NCBI GenBank assembly: GCA_000697455.1
Contig: JNET01032399.1
Location: 1 to 15,158, forward strand
Source: Basidiobolus heterosporus B8920
Lineage: Eukaryota; Basidiobolomycota; Basidiobolomycetes; Basidiobolales; Basidiobolaceae
Length of the DNA stretch: 15,158 nucleotides
Direction of reading: 5' to 3'
Of this stretch, positions 1 to 8,176 are shown one piece after another. The translations under genes and the position numbers were made by a program. Position 1 is the first letter of the stretch. The number at the start of each line of letters is the position of its first letter. The notes below the pieces were generated by a model. It was not told the origin of the DNA. It made no database searches and saw nothing but the letters and a program-made list of their open reading frames with translations.

Positions 1-2750
1 TTTCTTGGCGTACTTCCACTTTCGTCGGCCTGCCCATTTGTTCTTGCGCCCCTGCGTTGGGGCCTTTCGATTGACGGCTGACGATTGTCCCGGTGATTGG
101 TCTTCTGCCAGTGCTTCTTTGGCTTTCCTGGCTCGCCTTCGTGCAGACGGTTCAAATTGGCTCATGTATTTCATGAGCTCAGGATCGTCCTTGTGTTCGT
201 GCAAATTCGTGAATCCTTCTAGTGGCGAAGAATACCCTTCGTCTTCATTATCTTCACCACCATGCAAGGTGGTAGCTGAAGCGACTTGGTCCATATTTAG
301 TTTATCACTAAGAGAGTCCAATTGATCTGGTGAATCACCATCCCAAACATACCCATTTTCGTAATCATTGATAGAATAGTCAAATGGGTGTGTTTCCAAC
401 AACGGCGAGAAGCGAGTGGTTGAGTTTTCCACGTTGACAGTTTGCTTAGTATTCGTGTCCGAGGCTAGTCGACGTGTTCGAGGTATTTTGGCTTCATCCT
501 TAACGGCCGCATTCCGAGTCTTCTTCTCGGATGTTGGTTTGCTCCGTACTGGCCGAGATTTCATCAAAGGTGGATTTATAGGATTAGTCACAATAACCTT
601 AGCTTTGCCTTTAGTTTGATTGATGTTTGCACGCGATTCGAATGGGTCATCTAGACCAAAAGTATCTTGAGAGACATGTGGGTATTTAGAGAAGTGGCCA
701 TTTAGAAATCAAATGTGAATCAGCTTACTCGGTGAAAGAGGGAACACAGGTAAAACACCTTTGGATGACACTGGAGCAAAAACTCGGCTCTCTTCATCGC
801 TAAAATCAACGATCTCATCGCCGTGACTATTGGAGTTAATCTGAAATATATCGGCGTTATCACCAACATTTCTCAAGGATCTTCGAGGATTCCTTGGGGA
901 ATCAGTTTTCTTGACCAAGTTAAGATCTATGTCAGCGTGGCTTTCCGGTTCATAAGTATCAGGACGACTCTCTGTAGATGAACTTTTTACTCCAGAGTCT
1001 ATGGTAGGTGAAGCTATTGGTACATTACAATCTGACGCGTGAACTTCAATGGTTTCCTTAGGAAACTGCCTCTGGCAGATTGGACAAGAAATCAATTCAC
1101 TTTCCTAGATATTAACTGATCAACCCAGTGCATGCAGATTCATAAGCCCTGAAAATTACAATTTACCTTGATATCGCTTTTACAGGATGTCTCCGACATT
1201 TCCTTTTGTCGAAAAGATGGTTTGACAACATCAGTGGAGGTCGGATGGTCAAAAGTTTCCGGTCGTCTCTTTGTCGGTGTAGACGATGTTGTATCGGGCT
1301 CACCATCATACAACTGCCTTTTGGCACTATGTGGTGAGTTAGAACGACGTATGGATAGCGGGAAGACTGGTTTCATCTTGGGCAACATTCTAGAGTTTGT
1401 CGGGGAGATTGGTGAAGAACCTGGATTGACTCGATTGTGTAAGATATGCGAAGTAGCCTTGGGAGACAGAGTACTTTGGTTGTGTGGATGCGAGATAGAC
1501 TTGACAGGCAGAAAATCGAAATCGTTTAGACTGTCTTCTTCAGGACTACTGCAAATGATCATTCTTGAAGAGGATCGACTAAACAAGGGTGATGATGAAT
1601 CTCGCGGACTAGAATATTTCTCGTCTCTGTCAGCAAAACTTCTAGATCTTTGAAACCTTTATATAATGTGAGACTCTGAATAACTTGATAGTACATACAA
1701 CGATGTTTCACTGACCCTGATGAGGATATCGACTGTAAATTGGATGTGCGTGACGGTGAAGAAGCGGGCTTGATGCGTGAAAAAGATGCAGCAGGTTTCG
1801 AAGCGTTGTGTGTCTTACAAAACTGGGCGTCAGGTGATGCTGATAGAGCCTGCGACCGACCATTAAGAGGAGTGCTTAATATAGGAGAATATACAGTGCT
1901 AATTGGACTCGACATTGGGGTTGTGAGGTTAAGCTTGCTAGTAAAGCGCTGCAAAGTCCGAGTATTCAAGGATGGCTTTGAATGTGACCGCCCTACTGGA
2001 GTTGATACTATGTCATCGACGTCTGGTAGCTCATCGAGCTCGGTCAGATCGAACTCCAGTATTTCATTTTCTCGATCTAACAGAACAGTTGAACAATGAG
2101 AAAATTGACCAAGAGCGAAATGCAATCCAACTTTACGAACCCGAGTCGACAACAACTTCTTGATAACTGTCTGGGCTGTTCGGTTTTCTGGGTGATATAT
2201 CCAGAATATCGACGATTCCTAAAGATTCAGGAGTGCGTTGCTTTTCCTGGTTTTCTGCCTCTTGAAGACTGAGGGCTATGGCTAATTCTATTTGCTTCTC
2301 TTCATCCGATGGCAATTCGTCTACTACCACTTAGATTAGCTTTGAATAAACGTTGCTGCCATGAGTATCCGTTTACCTGAGGGTTGAATCCGCTTAGATC
2401 GGGAGCGCATTAGGTGTCTTGAATTAAAAGATTCAAGTTCACTTTCTCCTACAGATGATAAAGATTTCTGTGGAGTGTAAAACAAATTTGGGATAAATAG
2501 AAAGTCAACAAGTACCGAGTTGAAAGAATTTACCACTCTAAATAGAAGGTGAGGAGTAGAGAAAGGTAGAAGAGATTAACACATGATAAGCACTGAAGCA
2601 AGCTGTAACAAGATTTCCTTACTTTGACTCAGGTTGTCTTTGAGTGAAATCCAATATACTTGTCTGAGTTGGGACTCGCGTTGAACGCGTTGCTGATTTA
2701 CGTGCCTGAAGCGACAGAATCTTATTTTTGGGGGTTACCATAAATAGCAT
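1..2750 (-). CDS. UIM- and UBZ-containing protein, probable DNA-repair scaffold (5' part, runs off left edge)
   Basis: Eight exons join in phase by my reading: 2750-2623, 2537-2516, 2467-2377, 2329-2141, 2076-1716, 1656-1167, 1104-729 and 665-1, giving 774 codons with no stop at the edge. Introns are 47-85 bp with GT/AG ends. Visible parts: an N-terminal QTSILDFT stretch near residues 29-36 resembling a degenerate PCNA-binding box; a ubiquitin-interacting motif at about 90-106 (acidic start, then IELAIALSLQEAE); long Ser/Pro-rich disorder; a C2HC UBZ4 finger with C434, C437, H449 and C453; and a very basic Lys/Arg/Trp-rich stretch at the left edge. SUMO-interacting-like stretches lie near 81-90, 296-305 and 523-533. 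Known: UBZ4 and UIM modules bind ubiquitin on damaged chromatin (RAD18, SLX4, RAP80). Inferred: a nuclear DNA-damage scaffold; SLX4 fits the module style, but its C-terminal domain is not in view. The intron 2140-2077 uses a weak GTTCGT donor chosen for phase. ATG at 2741 is an alternative start. Confidence 0.72.
2516..2537 (-). other. 22-nt micro-exon of the UIM/UBZ gene
   Basis: Exon 1 ends in phase 2 at 2623 (AAA then GTAAGG). The next frame-compatible acceptor is TTTAG before 2537, and a GTACTT donor follows at 2515, with CACAG at 2468. The 22 nt encode roughly VVNSFNS. Skipping them shifts the frame into an early stop. The following 48-bp intron (2515-2468) is a multiple of three and stop-free, so it could also be retained, adding 16 mostly hydrophobic residues. 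Confidence 0.5.
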
Positions 2751-3555
2751 GGATTATATACAACTATAAACAAATTTTAATAGTTTCGGAAGTTCTTGGC
2801 ATACAACTATGGTCTCGGAATGTTTGGTTGAACTGCAAAAAGTAGCAACTCAGCAACTACAATGACAAAAAACTGATGAAGGAGACAGAAGAAAGGATAT
2901 CACAGTCGCAACAAAATGGGAAGTTTACGACACTGTTTACAGTAGTAACACCAACGGGGCTACAAGAGCCACAAAAACCATAACATCAAAATAGAAATAA
3001 ATTTCACTAATAAGATTCACAGTGACTAGCAGATATTGTGGGGATAAACCAATGAGAGCCGAGCTTTATATCAGCACTATAAACATGCGTCGTAGTAGTG
3101 AAGTTAGTTAGAAAGTTGATTAGGAAAGTTGATTAAGAAAGTTGATTTGGAAAGATGATTAAGAAAGATGATTTGGAACGTTGATTACGTCGGCTAGGAA
3201 AGTCGATTAAAATTATAGGTACAAGTTATTTCCATGGAAGTATCTTTACTCCTTTAGATGATTGTTCACACATAAATATACACATATTTTTAGCAGAAAA
3301 AAGAAGTGCGGGATCTATCGCCAGCAGATCTAGACTAAAATAGTCAAGAGTACCAGGTTGGTTCTTATCTCCAGCTAATCTTGGGAATTCCATTATATTA
3401 TTGTATATTTAGATAGGAAATTGGGTCTATCGGAACAATGGCCGTAGAAGAGATGGCAATTTTTTACCCGAAATCCATAAAAGTATTAGCACCAAGTGAT
3501 GATAATTTGCTTATAAGGTCGTACACCTGCATCATGATTGCGTCAACATTCGATC
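2751..3555. promoter_or_regulatory. Divergent intergenic region between the UIM/UBZ gene and the protease gene
   Basis: No reading frame here looks coding and I see no RNA gene. It must hold the upstream regions of two divergently transcribed genes. On the plus side, CATAAAAGT at 3476-3484 and TATAAG at 3512-3517 lie about 80 and 40 nt before the protease ATG; either could be a TATA-like element, neither is certain. A 13-bp tandem array occupies 3111-3210. The rest is A/T-rich with no clear structure. Confidence 0.5.
3111..3210. repeat. 13-bp tandem array, consensus GAAAGTTGATTAG
   Basis: Six adjacent 13-mers run 3111-3188 (starts 3111, 3124, 3137, 3150, 3163, 3176), each GAAAG/C-T/A-TGATTNN with few changes. 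A 9-nt degenerate spacer follows, then a seventh copy at 3198-3210. Each unit carries TGATT. It sits about 350-450 bp upstream of the protease start and a similar distance from the opposite gene, so it could serve either as a multi-site regulatory element or be a neutral minisatellite. Confidence 0.85.
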
Positions 3556-4960
3556 ATGAAAGCTTCACTCTTGCTGTCAGCACTGTACCTTGCCGTAGGG
3601 GCAGTTAGCGGAGACAACCTTACTCGTATGAGTCTCAAGTCAAATCGGCCCACTCGTAATATTCGCAAACATCTGGAACAATCTCTCATTCAGCTCCAAA
3701 CCAAATATCCGCACATAGTCAAACAAAATAACACTTACCCCCATATACAAAAGCGCAGTGGAAGACTTCCATTGGACAATGATGAAAACCTCTCTTATTA
3801 TGGAGAGGTCACCATAGGAACACCACCACAGAAGTTTTCAGTGATCTTTGATACCGGTAGTGCAGACTTCTGGGTACCTTACTTTGAGTGCCCTTCAGTA
3901 GGATGTCGTAATCATCACAGATTTGTGCCAGCCGAATCATCCACCTATGAAGTAGTAGGCACCGAATTCCAGCTCGCATATGGTACTGGAAGTCTACAAG
4001 GATTTGTGGCAGAAGATACCGCCACCATTGGTGGTCTAACCATACCCAACCAGAAATTCGGGCTGGCTACAGCTGAATCCAGTTTCTTCGGCAATGCCAC
4101 GGCGGACGGTATTATGGGTATGGGATTCATAACGATTAGTCAGATGAAAGTCAACCCGCCCTTCTACAATATGGTGGAAGAGAAACTAGTCAATTCGAGC
4201 ATGTTTGGTGTCTGGCTAGGCGCAACTCCATATAATGGAGAAGTCGTGTTTGGGGGTTATGACCCATCTCACTTCACTGGATCCTTGGCGTGGATCAATG
4301 TGATTGATGAAAATTACTGGACCCTTCTACTTAATGGCGTTACAATCCAGAATACTTCGGTACCGATCAGTGCGGCAAAAGCAGCCATCGATACGGGCAC
4401 CAGTTTGATCACCATCCCCGAGATGGACGCTTACAATATCAACACTGCTCTGGGTTCTAGAGCTCAAAAGAATGGATTGTATCTACTGGATTGTCATGCT
4501 GACTTGCCCGATGTGAGTATCGCCCTGGGAGATTTCGTCTTTACTCTCTCACAAGACCAGTACCGTATTTATGACGGCATCTATAGAGGTGAAGAAATAT
4601 GTATATCTGGGTTTGCAGGAACCAAAACGAATGAGGTAGGTTCATTTTCTAGACAGCAAATATCTACTCTTCCAGTCAATGAATATCTACTAATGCGTTT
4701 GTATTTCAGCCAATCTGGATTGTTGGTGATGTATTTTTGAGAGCATTCTACTCTGTATTCGACATGAGCTCTACACCACGTGTTGGTCTAGCACTAGTAA
4801 GTTAATGTTTAATCGACAAGTACAAGAACTGTTGCTAATGAGAGCTTAGTCTGCGCAGCATGGCCATGGAGTGATCGACAATTTTAGTGGCTCTTCCCAG
4901 TTGGCTACCTCATATGTCTTTATCATTATGGTAGCTATTGCTACATTGCTCCATATATAG
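3556..4960 (+). CDS. Pepsin-type aspartic protease (family A1), probably surface-anchored
   Basis: Three exons, 3556-4635, 4710-4796 and 4850-4960, encode 425 residues. A signal peptide of about 19 residues ([15 protein letters not shown]) is followed by a basic propeptide ending near KRSGR at 66-70. The mature enzyme shows both catalytic motifs, DTGS at D99 and DTGT at D279, the flap AYGTGS, a CPSVGC disulfide loop, and the C-terminal [16 protein letters not shown] signature encoded by exon 2. The reaction is acid endoproteolysis. After the usual pepsin end (RVGLAL) comes a third exon adding SGSS-type small residues and a terminal hydrophobic run, [15 protein letters not shown]. This resembles a GPI-anchor signal or tail anchor, as in yapsin-like proteases, whereas rhizopuspepsin-type enzymes stop earlier. 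The intron 4797-4849 has a GCTAATG branch site. The start was chosen because the signal peptide begins at this ATG; the upstream ATG at 3534 is in another frame. Several N-glycosylation sites are visible. Confidence 0.93.
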
Positions 4961-4967
4961 TTAGCTT

Positions 4968-5011
4968 TCACCTCACCTCACCTCACCTCACCCCCACCCT
5001 CACCCTCACCT
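4968..5011. repeat. TCACC / CACCC pentamer-hexamer low-complexity tract
   Basis: Five adjacent TCACC pentamers (4968-4992) grade into CCC-ACCCTC-ACCCTC-ACCT. The tract is a strand-asymmetric C-rich microsatellite just after the protease stop codon, probably in its 3' untranslated region. Confidence 0.85.
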
Positions 5012-5091
5012 GCCAATTGTTTATATGTATTCATTTCTGCACGCACCATTCACTGAATAGACTGTCGATTAACCTCAACAAAGCCACTGAA

Positions 5092-5167
5092 ATACACTGG
5101 CAATCCCTTTTTATTTAGAATTTAGATACACTGGCAATCCCTTTTTATTTAGAATTTAAATACACTG
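5092..5167. repeat. 34-bp tandem duplication, 2.2 copies
   Basis: Copies at 5092-5125 and 5126-5159 begin ATACACTGGCAATCCC and differ only in the last base (G versus A). A third partial copy, ATACACTG, follows at 5160-5167. The near-identity implies a recent duplication. Each unit ends with a TTTATTTAGAATTTA stretch, which could contribute A/T-rich 3'-end signals to either flanking gene. Confidence 0.92.
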
Positions 5168-5223
5168 ACTTTGTACAACTTGAAACCAAAACTATCTATA
5201 CATTAATGTGCCTATCACTTCTA

Positions 5224-6458
5224 TCACGTAACCGGTATCGGTGAATATTGAGGGGGGTGTTCTGGCCTAATTGGGAATGGAGCTGGGAAGCTGGACATCT
5301 GTTGAGGCTCATATAATGGCAAGGAACTCGATGCCTCTGCTTGGCCAGTGGACATGAGCTTGATAGGTATCTGGCCAAAAATTATATTCTTTCCTGAATC
5401 AGGCACGTTTATAGCGAATCGGATGATTAGCTTGTGAGAAATCTCTATGTACATAGGGCCGCAGTCCTCGTGTGCTTTTGAGGGGATATGGATGGCAATA
5501 GTGTCCTCCCAACCCAGGCCATGAATATCTGGGCATCTTATCTTCATACAAGCAATCGATTCAGTGATTGAAGTGGGGAACAGATACTCTTCGTCTTGAT
5601 AGGTAATCTTCTCTTCTAATACCAAGTGGACGTAATGGATTTCTAGGGCTTTTGCCATAACAAACAGCTTGAAAGTCAATGGAATGTTATCGCCAACAAC
5701 AAAATTCAAGTCTGGGATGGACACATCGTAGTATAAACAGGACGCCCAGATACCTGAGAACGTAGTAGAAGGAGTGTCGATCTCGAATGTGTCAGGGAAA
5801 TTTGACCGCTGTATAGAGACCGGACATTCGGCGACTATGTTCCTGTACAGGAAAGGGCGTTCAATCATACTCGTCACTTGATAGTGGATACTTGCTGCGC
5901 CGGTATAGGTGGACGGAGGTAAACTACCATTGAGTGGCAACTCAAAGTCAAATCGATAACTGCTTGCCTTCAATATTTGAGTGTCTTCAGGTGCACGTAG
6001 AAAGCACAGATGATGTTCAACTATGGTCTTCTCACGGCGCATCAAATCTTTCAAAAGATTAAACATCAATAAAGAGCATAGACACTCACTATTATGCAAA
6101 TGGTATTACCAGTCGGCGAATCCATGGTAAATGTTCCCTTGAACATCAGTTTGATCGATCTAGCTTTAATGGGTCTTCTCAGGTTAACAAACACAGTCCC
6201 GCGAAGCACAACCCCAACAGAATCGCCGGGACGCCCGTACATTGTTAGGACGTCATTAACTAATGTTACCTCTATCACCTTCCCGTTTAGACCAAGTAAG
6301 GTGACTTCATCGGTGGGAGGGGAAGGAGCTAAATAGCACGGCTTGAGTTTCACTACATACAATAGACTCTTTAGCATATGCTTGTCGTTCGTTTGGGTTT
6401 GATTAGTAGGGTTGGTAGTGAAAGAGGATAGGATTGAATTTACAAAGTCTCGCATCAT
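5224..6458 (-). CDS. Arrestin-domain protein with PPxY motif (ART/ARRDC-like)
   Basis: Two exons, 6458-6110 and 6047-5224, encode about 390 residues. The N-terminal arrestin fold is seen around 37-115, with the YGRPGDSVGVVLRG strand and the RPIKARSIKLMFKGT strand typical of arrestin_N. The C-terminal fold begins near the YYDVSIPDLNFVVGDNIPL stretch. The tail is proline-rich and carries LPLY at 359-362 and PPQY at 381-384. Known: PPxY and LPxY motifs of fungal arrestin-related trafficking adaptors recruit the WW domains of Rsp5/NEDD4 ubiquitin ligases to plasma-membrane transporters for endocytosis. Inferred: this protein does the same; its cargo is not visible. The splice is ambiguous: GTAATA at 6109 with AAAG at 6048 keeps frame, and so does GTGAGT at 6089 with GTGAG ending at 6031, which changes the residues just before KTIVEHH. 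The gene is convergent with the protease and divergent from eS17. Confidence 0.88.
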
Positions 6459-7105
6459 TATTTTATGTTAAGACAAGCAAGGATTATGGGTTATACGTGA
6501 GCTACAATAACATTCTTTTCGGAAAGGCGAAAAAGAATTCCCTTACAGACTCGTGGTGGTGCACTTAAATGAATTCCAAGGAACTCGGAATAATCACAAT
6601 CCACCATTTTTGACGTAGAAAGTGCATTCACGTACATAAAACGTTGATCCATTATTCTGCCACAAACGATGATATGTTTATTTAGCTAAGCATTGGTTAA
6701 AACAAGTTGTAGGTGGACTGATCCTTCCCTAGCCTTGCCTCAGCCCTTTCCCAGTCTTCCACCAGTCTTCCCCCAGCATGACCTACCATTCACACCTCAC
6801 CCAAACCTTATGCCCTATTGAAAAGGCATTAAATAGGCACAGACACTGGTTGTTTGTTAGTGCAGGAGAAATGCGATGTATTTACATAGCACTATTGACA
6901 TGGACTATTTCTACATGCCGGATGCCGGATGCCTGATGCCTAATCAGATGATCGCGGATGAAAAAAGATCACGGACAACGCGGCACGGGGTAACAAATTA
7001 GATGCGTGTCATTAACAAAAAGAACACATTGGGTTGGATTGCTTCTTTCTCTTCACTTTGGTGGGCAAGTAGTTTTCTTTGCTCTAATTTACCTAGTACA
7101 GCAAT
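6459..7105. promoter_or_regulatory. Divergent promoter region between the arrestin gene and eS17
   Basis: 647 bp with no coding frame or RNA gene that I can support. It contains a pyrimidine-rich block at about 6718-6810 (repeated CCAGTCTTCC motifs), which is a common feature upstream of strongly expressed fungal ribosomal-protein genes, and a 7-bp tandem array at 6915-6942. No clear TATA box lies near 7106. The far left part serves the minus-strand arrestin gene. Confidence 0.5.
6915..6942. repeat. 7-bp tandem array ATGCCGG/ATGCCTN, four copies
   Basis: Copies at 6915, 6922, 6929 and 6936 read ATGCCGG, ATGCCGG, ATGCCTG and ATGCCTA. The array lies about 165-190 bp before the eS17 start codon, inside its likely promoter. 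Confidence 0.8.
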
Positions 7106-7644
7106 ATGGTATGTAGAAGATAGATGTAAAATAAAAGATCTATCCATCCATTGTTTAAGCTATGAATCGTGAGATGTAATGTCAGGGATGCTTACCGATT
7201 TCTTGGTTTGTGTAGGGTCGCGTGCGTACCAAGACTGTTAAGAAGGCCTCTAGGGTCATCATTGAAAAGTACTATCCTCGTCTTACTTTGGATTTCCAAA
7301 CTAACAAGAAGATCTGTGATGAAGTCGCTATCATTGCCTCCAAGCGTCTTCGTAACAAGATTGCTGGTTTCACCACTCACTTGATGAAGCGTATTCAACG
7401 CGGTCCTGTCCGTGGTATCTCCTTCAAGTTGCAAGAAGAAGAAAGAGAACGCAAGGACAACTACGTTCCTGAGTTCTCTGCTTTGGATACTTCCAACATC
7501 GAAGTCGATCCCGAGACCAAGGAACTTCTTAAGGCCCTTAACATGGAGAACCTCCCAGGCGTTACTGTCTCTGCACCTGTTCAAGCCTTTGTTCCCGGTG
7601 CCAACCGTGGTCGTCGTGCTCCCAGAAGAAAGACTGAACAATAA
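7106..7644 (+). CDS. RPS17: 40S ribosomal protein eS17
   Basis: Exon 1 is only the ATG (7106-7108). A 107-bp intron (7109-7215, GTATGT to TGTGTAG) follows, then exon 2 at 7216-7644. The product has 143 residues, slightly longer than the roughly 136 of yeast, starting [20 protein letters not shown] and continuing with [19 protein letters not shown], which matches eS17 throughout. The extra length is in a basic C-terminal tail ([15 protein letters not shown]). It is a structural protein of the small ribosomal subunit at the head/beak. An intron right after the ATG is also known for yeast RPS17 genes. Codons are biased to C-ending and AAG forms, as expected for high expression. An ATG one codon into the canonical frame is the only start giving the conserved MGRVRTK end. 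Confidence 0.98.
7109..7215 (+). other. Intron immediately after the eS17 start codon
   Basis: The donor GTATGT directly follows ATG and the acceptor is TTTGTGTAG before GGTCGCGTG. It is the longest intron seen in the window. A T-rich stretch (GATTTCTTGGTTTGTG) precedes the acceptor. Confidence 0.93.
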
Positions 7645-7690
7645 GAACGTTCTAACCTTCGAAAATACATGCATCTCTTTATCTTGATAA

Positions 7691-7696
7691 AATAAA
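7691..7696 (+). terminator. AATAAA polyadenylation signal of eS17
   Basis: AATAAA lies 47 nt after the eS17 stop codon, a usual place for a fungal positioning element. Confidence 0.6.
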
Positions 7697-7773
7697 GCTC
7701 GCATCTAATTATTCCATATGTTAAGTGACTGAATTGATTGATTTCATGATTGATGATTTACTCTAGTTTGCAG

Positions 7774-7809
7774 TCTAGTTGATCGTCTAGTTGATCGTCT
7801 AGTTGATCA
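7774..7809. repeat. 12-bp tandem array TCTAGTTGATCG, three copies
   Basis: Copies at 7774-7785, 7786-7797 and 7798-7809, the last ending in A instead of G. Each holds the core TTGATC. The array is downstream of the eS17 polyadenylation signal and about 370 bp before the midasin start. Confidence 0.88.
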
Positions 7810-7960
7810 TCTCATCGCCAGCATTCATACTCTTTTTGGTGGCTGATTTGGAGAGCGACTTTTTTTCGGAAAAATCAAAAAAAATCAAGCTAGTAATAAA
7901 AAACGTCACAAAATTTCTGTTACAATGTGAAAATACAAGACTACATGAGACTATTTTACT

Positions 7961-8035
7961 AGATTAGAAAAAAAAATTCTAGGTTTTTTTTTCGTTTGAC
8001 CGCAATATCACTTACGGTCAAGAAGAACCTAATCT
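7961..8035. other. A/T-rich imperfect inverted repeat
   Basis: Outer arms AGATTAG (7961-7967) and CTAATCT (8029-8035) are perfect complements; AGGTT (7981-7985) and AACCT (8026-8030) also match. An inner pair, TTGACCG (7996-8002) and CGGTCAA (8015-8021), encloses a 12-nt loop. In transcript this could fold with a large A/T bulge. As DNA, the inner pair is a CCG-N12-CGG everted repeat such as Zn2Cys6 factors can bind. Function is unproven. Confidence 0.5.
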
Positions 8036-8176
8036 AAAGAGCTCTACCGTTAGAAATACGCGTCCCAACGCAAAGAGGTCGATTTTTCCTGTTTTATTCC
8101 AAATACTCAGAGTTCTCATTATATACTTGTTCAATATAATACATACAAGCCAAATACATTCTTAATTATATTTGTA

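Larger units (their letters stand above)
4961..5223. other. Convergent 3' intergenic region
   Basis: 263 bp separate the stop codons of the protease (plus) and the arrestin gene (minus), so both 3' untranslated regions and terminators must lie here. It contains the TCACC-rich tract and the 34-bp duplication listed separately, and no coding frame. Confidence 0.6.
7645..8176. other. Intergenic region between eS17 and midasin
   Basis: 532 bp holding the eS17 3' untranslated region and the midasin promoter. It contains an AATAAA signal, a 12-bp tandem array, A/T homopolymer runs at 7860-7885 and 7968-7992, an inverted-repeat structure at 7961-8035, and one ACGCGT hexamer at 8058-8063 (an MluI/MCB-type box, about 115 bp before the midasin ATG). 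I see no gene. Confidence 0.55.

Noticed and set aside
1168-2099. Plus-strand open frames of 161 and 119 codons
   Set aside because: They lie opposite the Ser-rich exons of the minus-strand UIM/UBZ gene, cross its splice sites and show no domain; low-complexity shadow frames.
3534-3555. Upstream ATG at 3534 or a TTG at 3538 as protease start
   Set aside because: The 3534 ATG is out of frame and ends early; TTG starts are not expected in a nuclear gene, and ATG at 3556 begins a good signal peptide.
4968-5011. Telomere-like repeat
   Set aside because: CACCC/TCACC runs resemble some C-rich telomere strands, but units are irregular, few, and sit between two genes.
7192-7704. Minus-strand 170-codon frame
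   Set aside because: It is the exact antisense of eS17, caused by its biased codons.
8035-8060. tRNA fragment on the minus strand (ACGGTAGAGCTC resembles a D-arm)
   Set aside because: No T-arm GGTTCGAAT, anticodon stem or acceptor pairing can be found around it.
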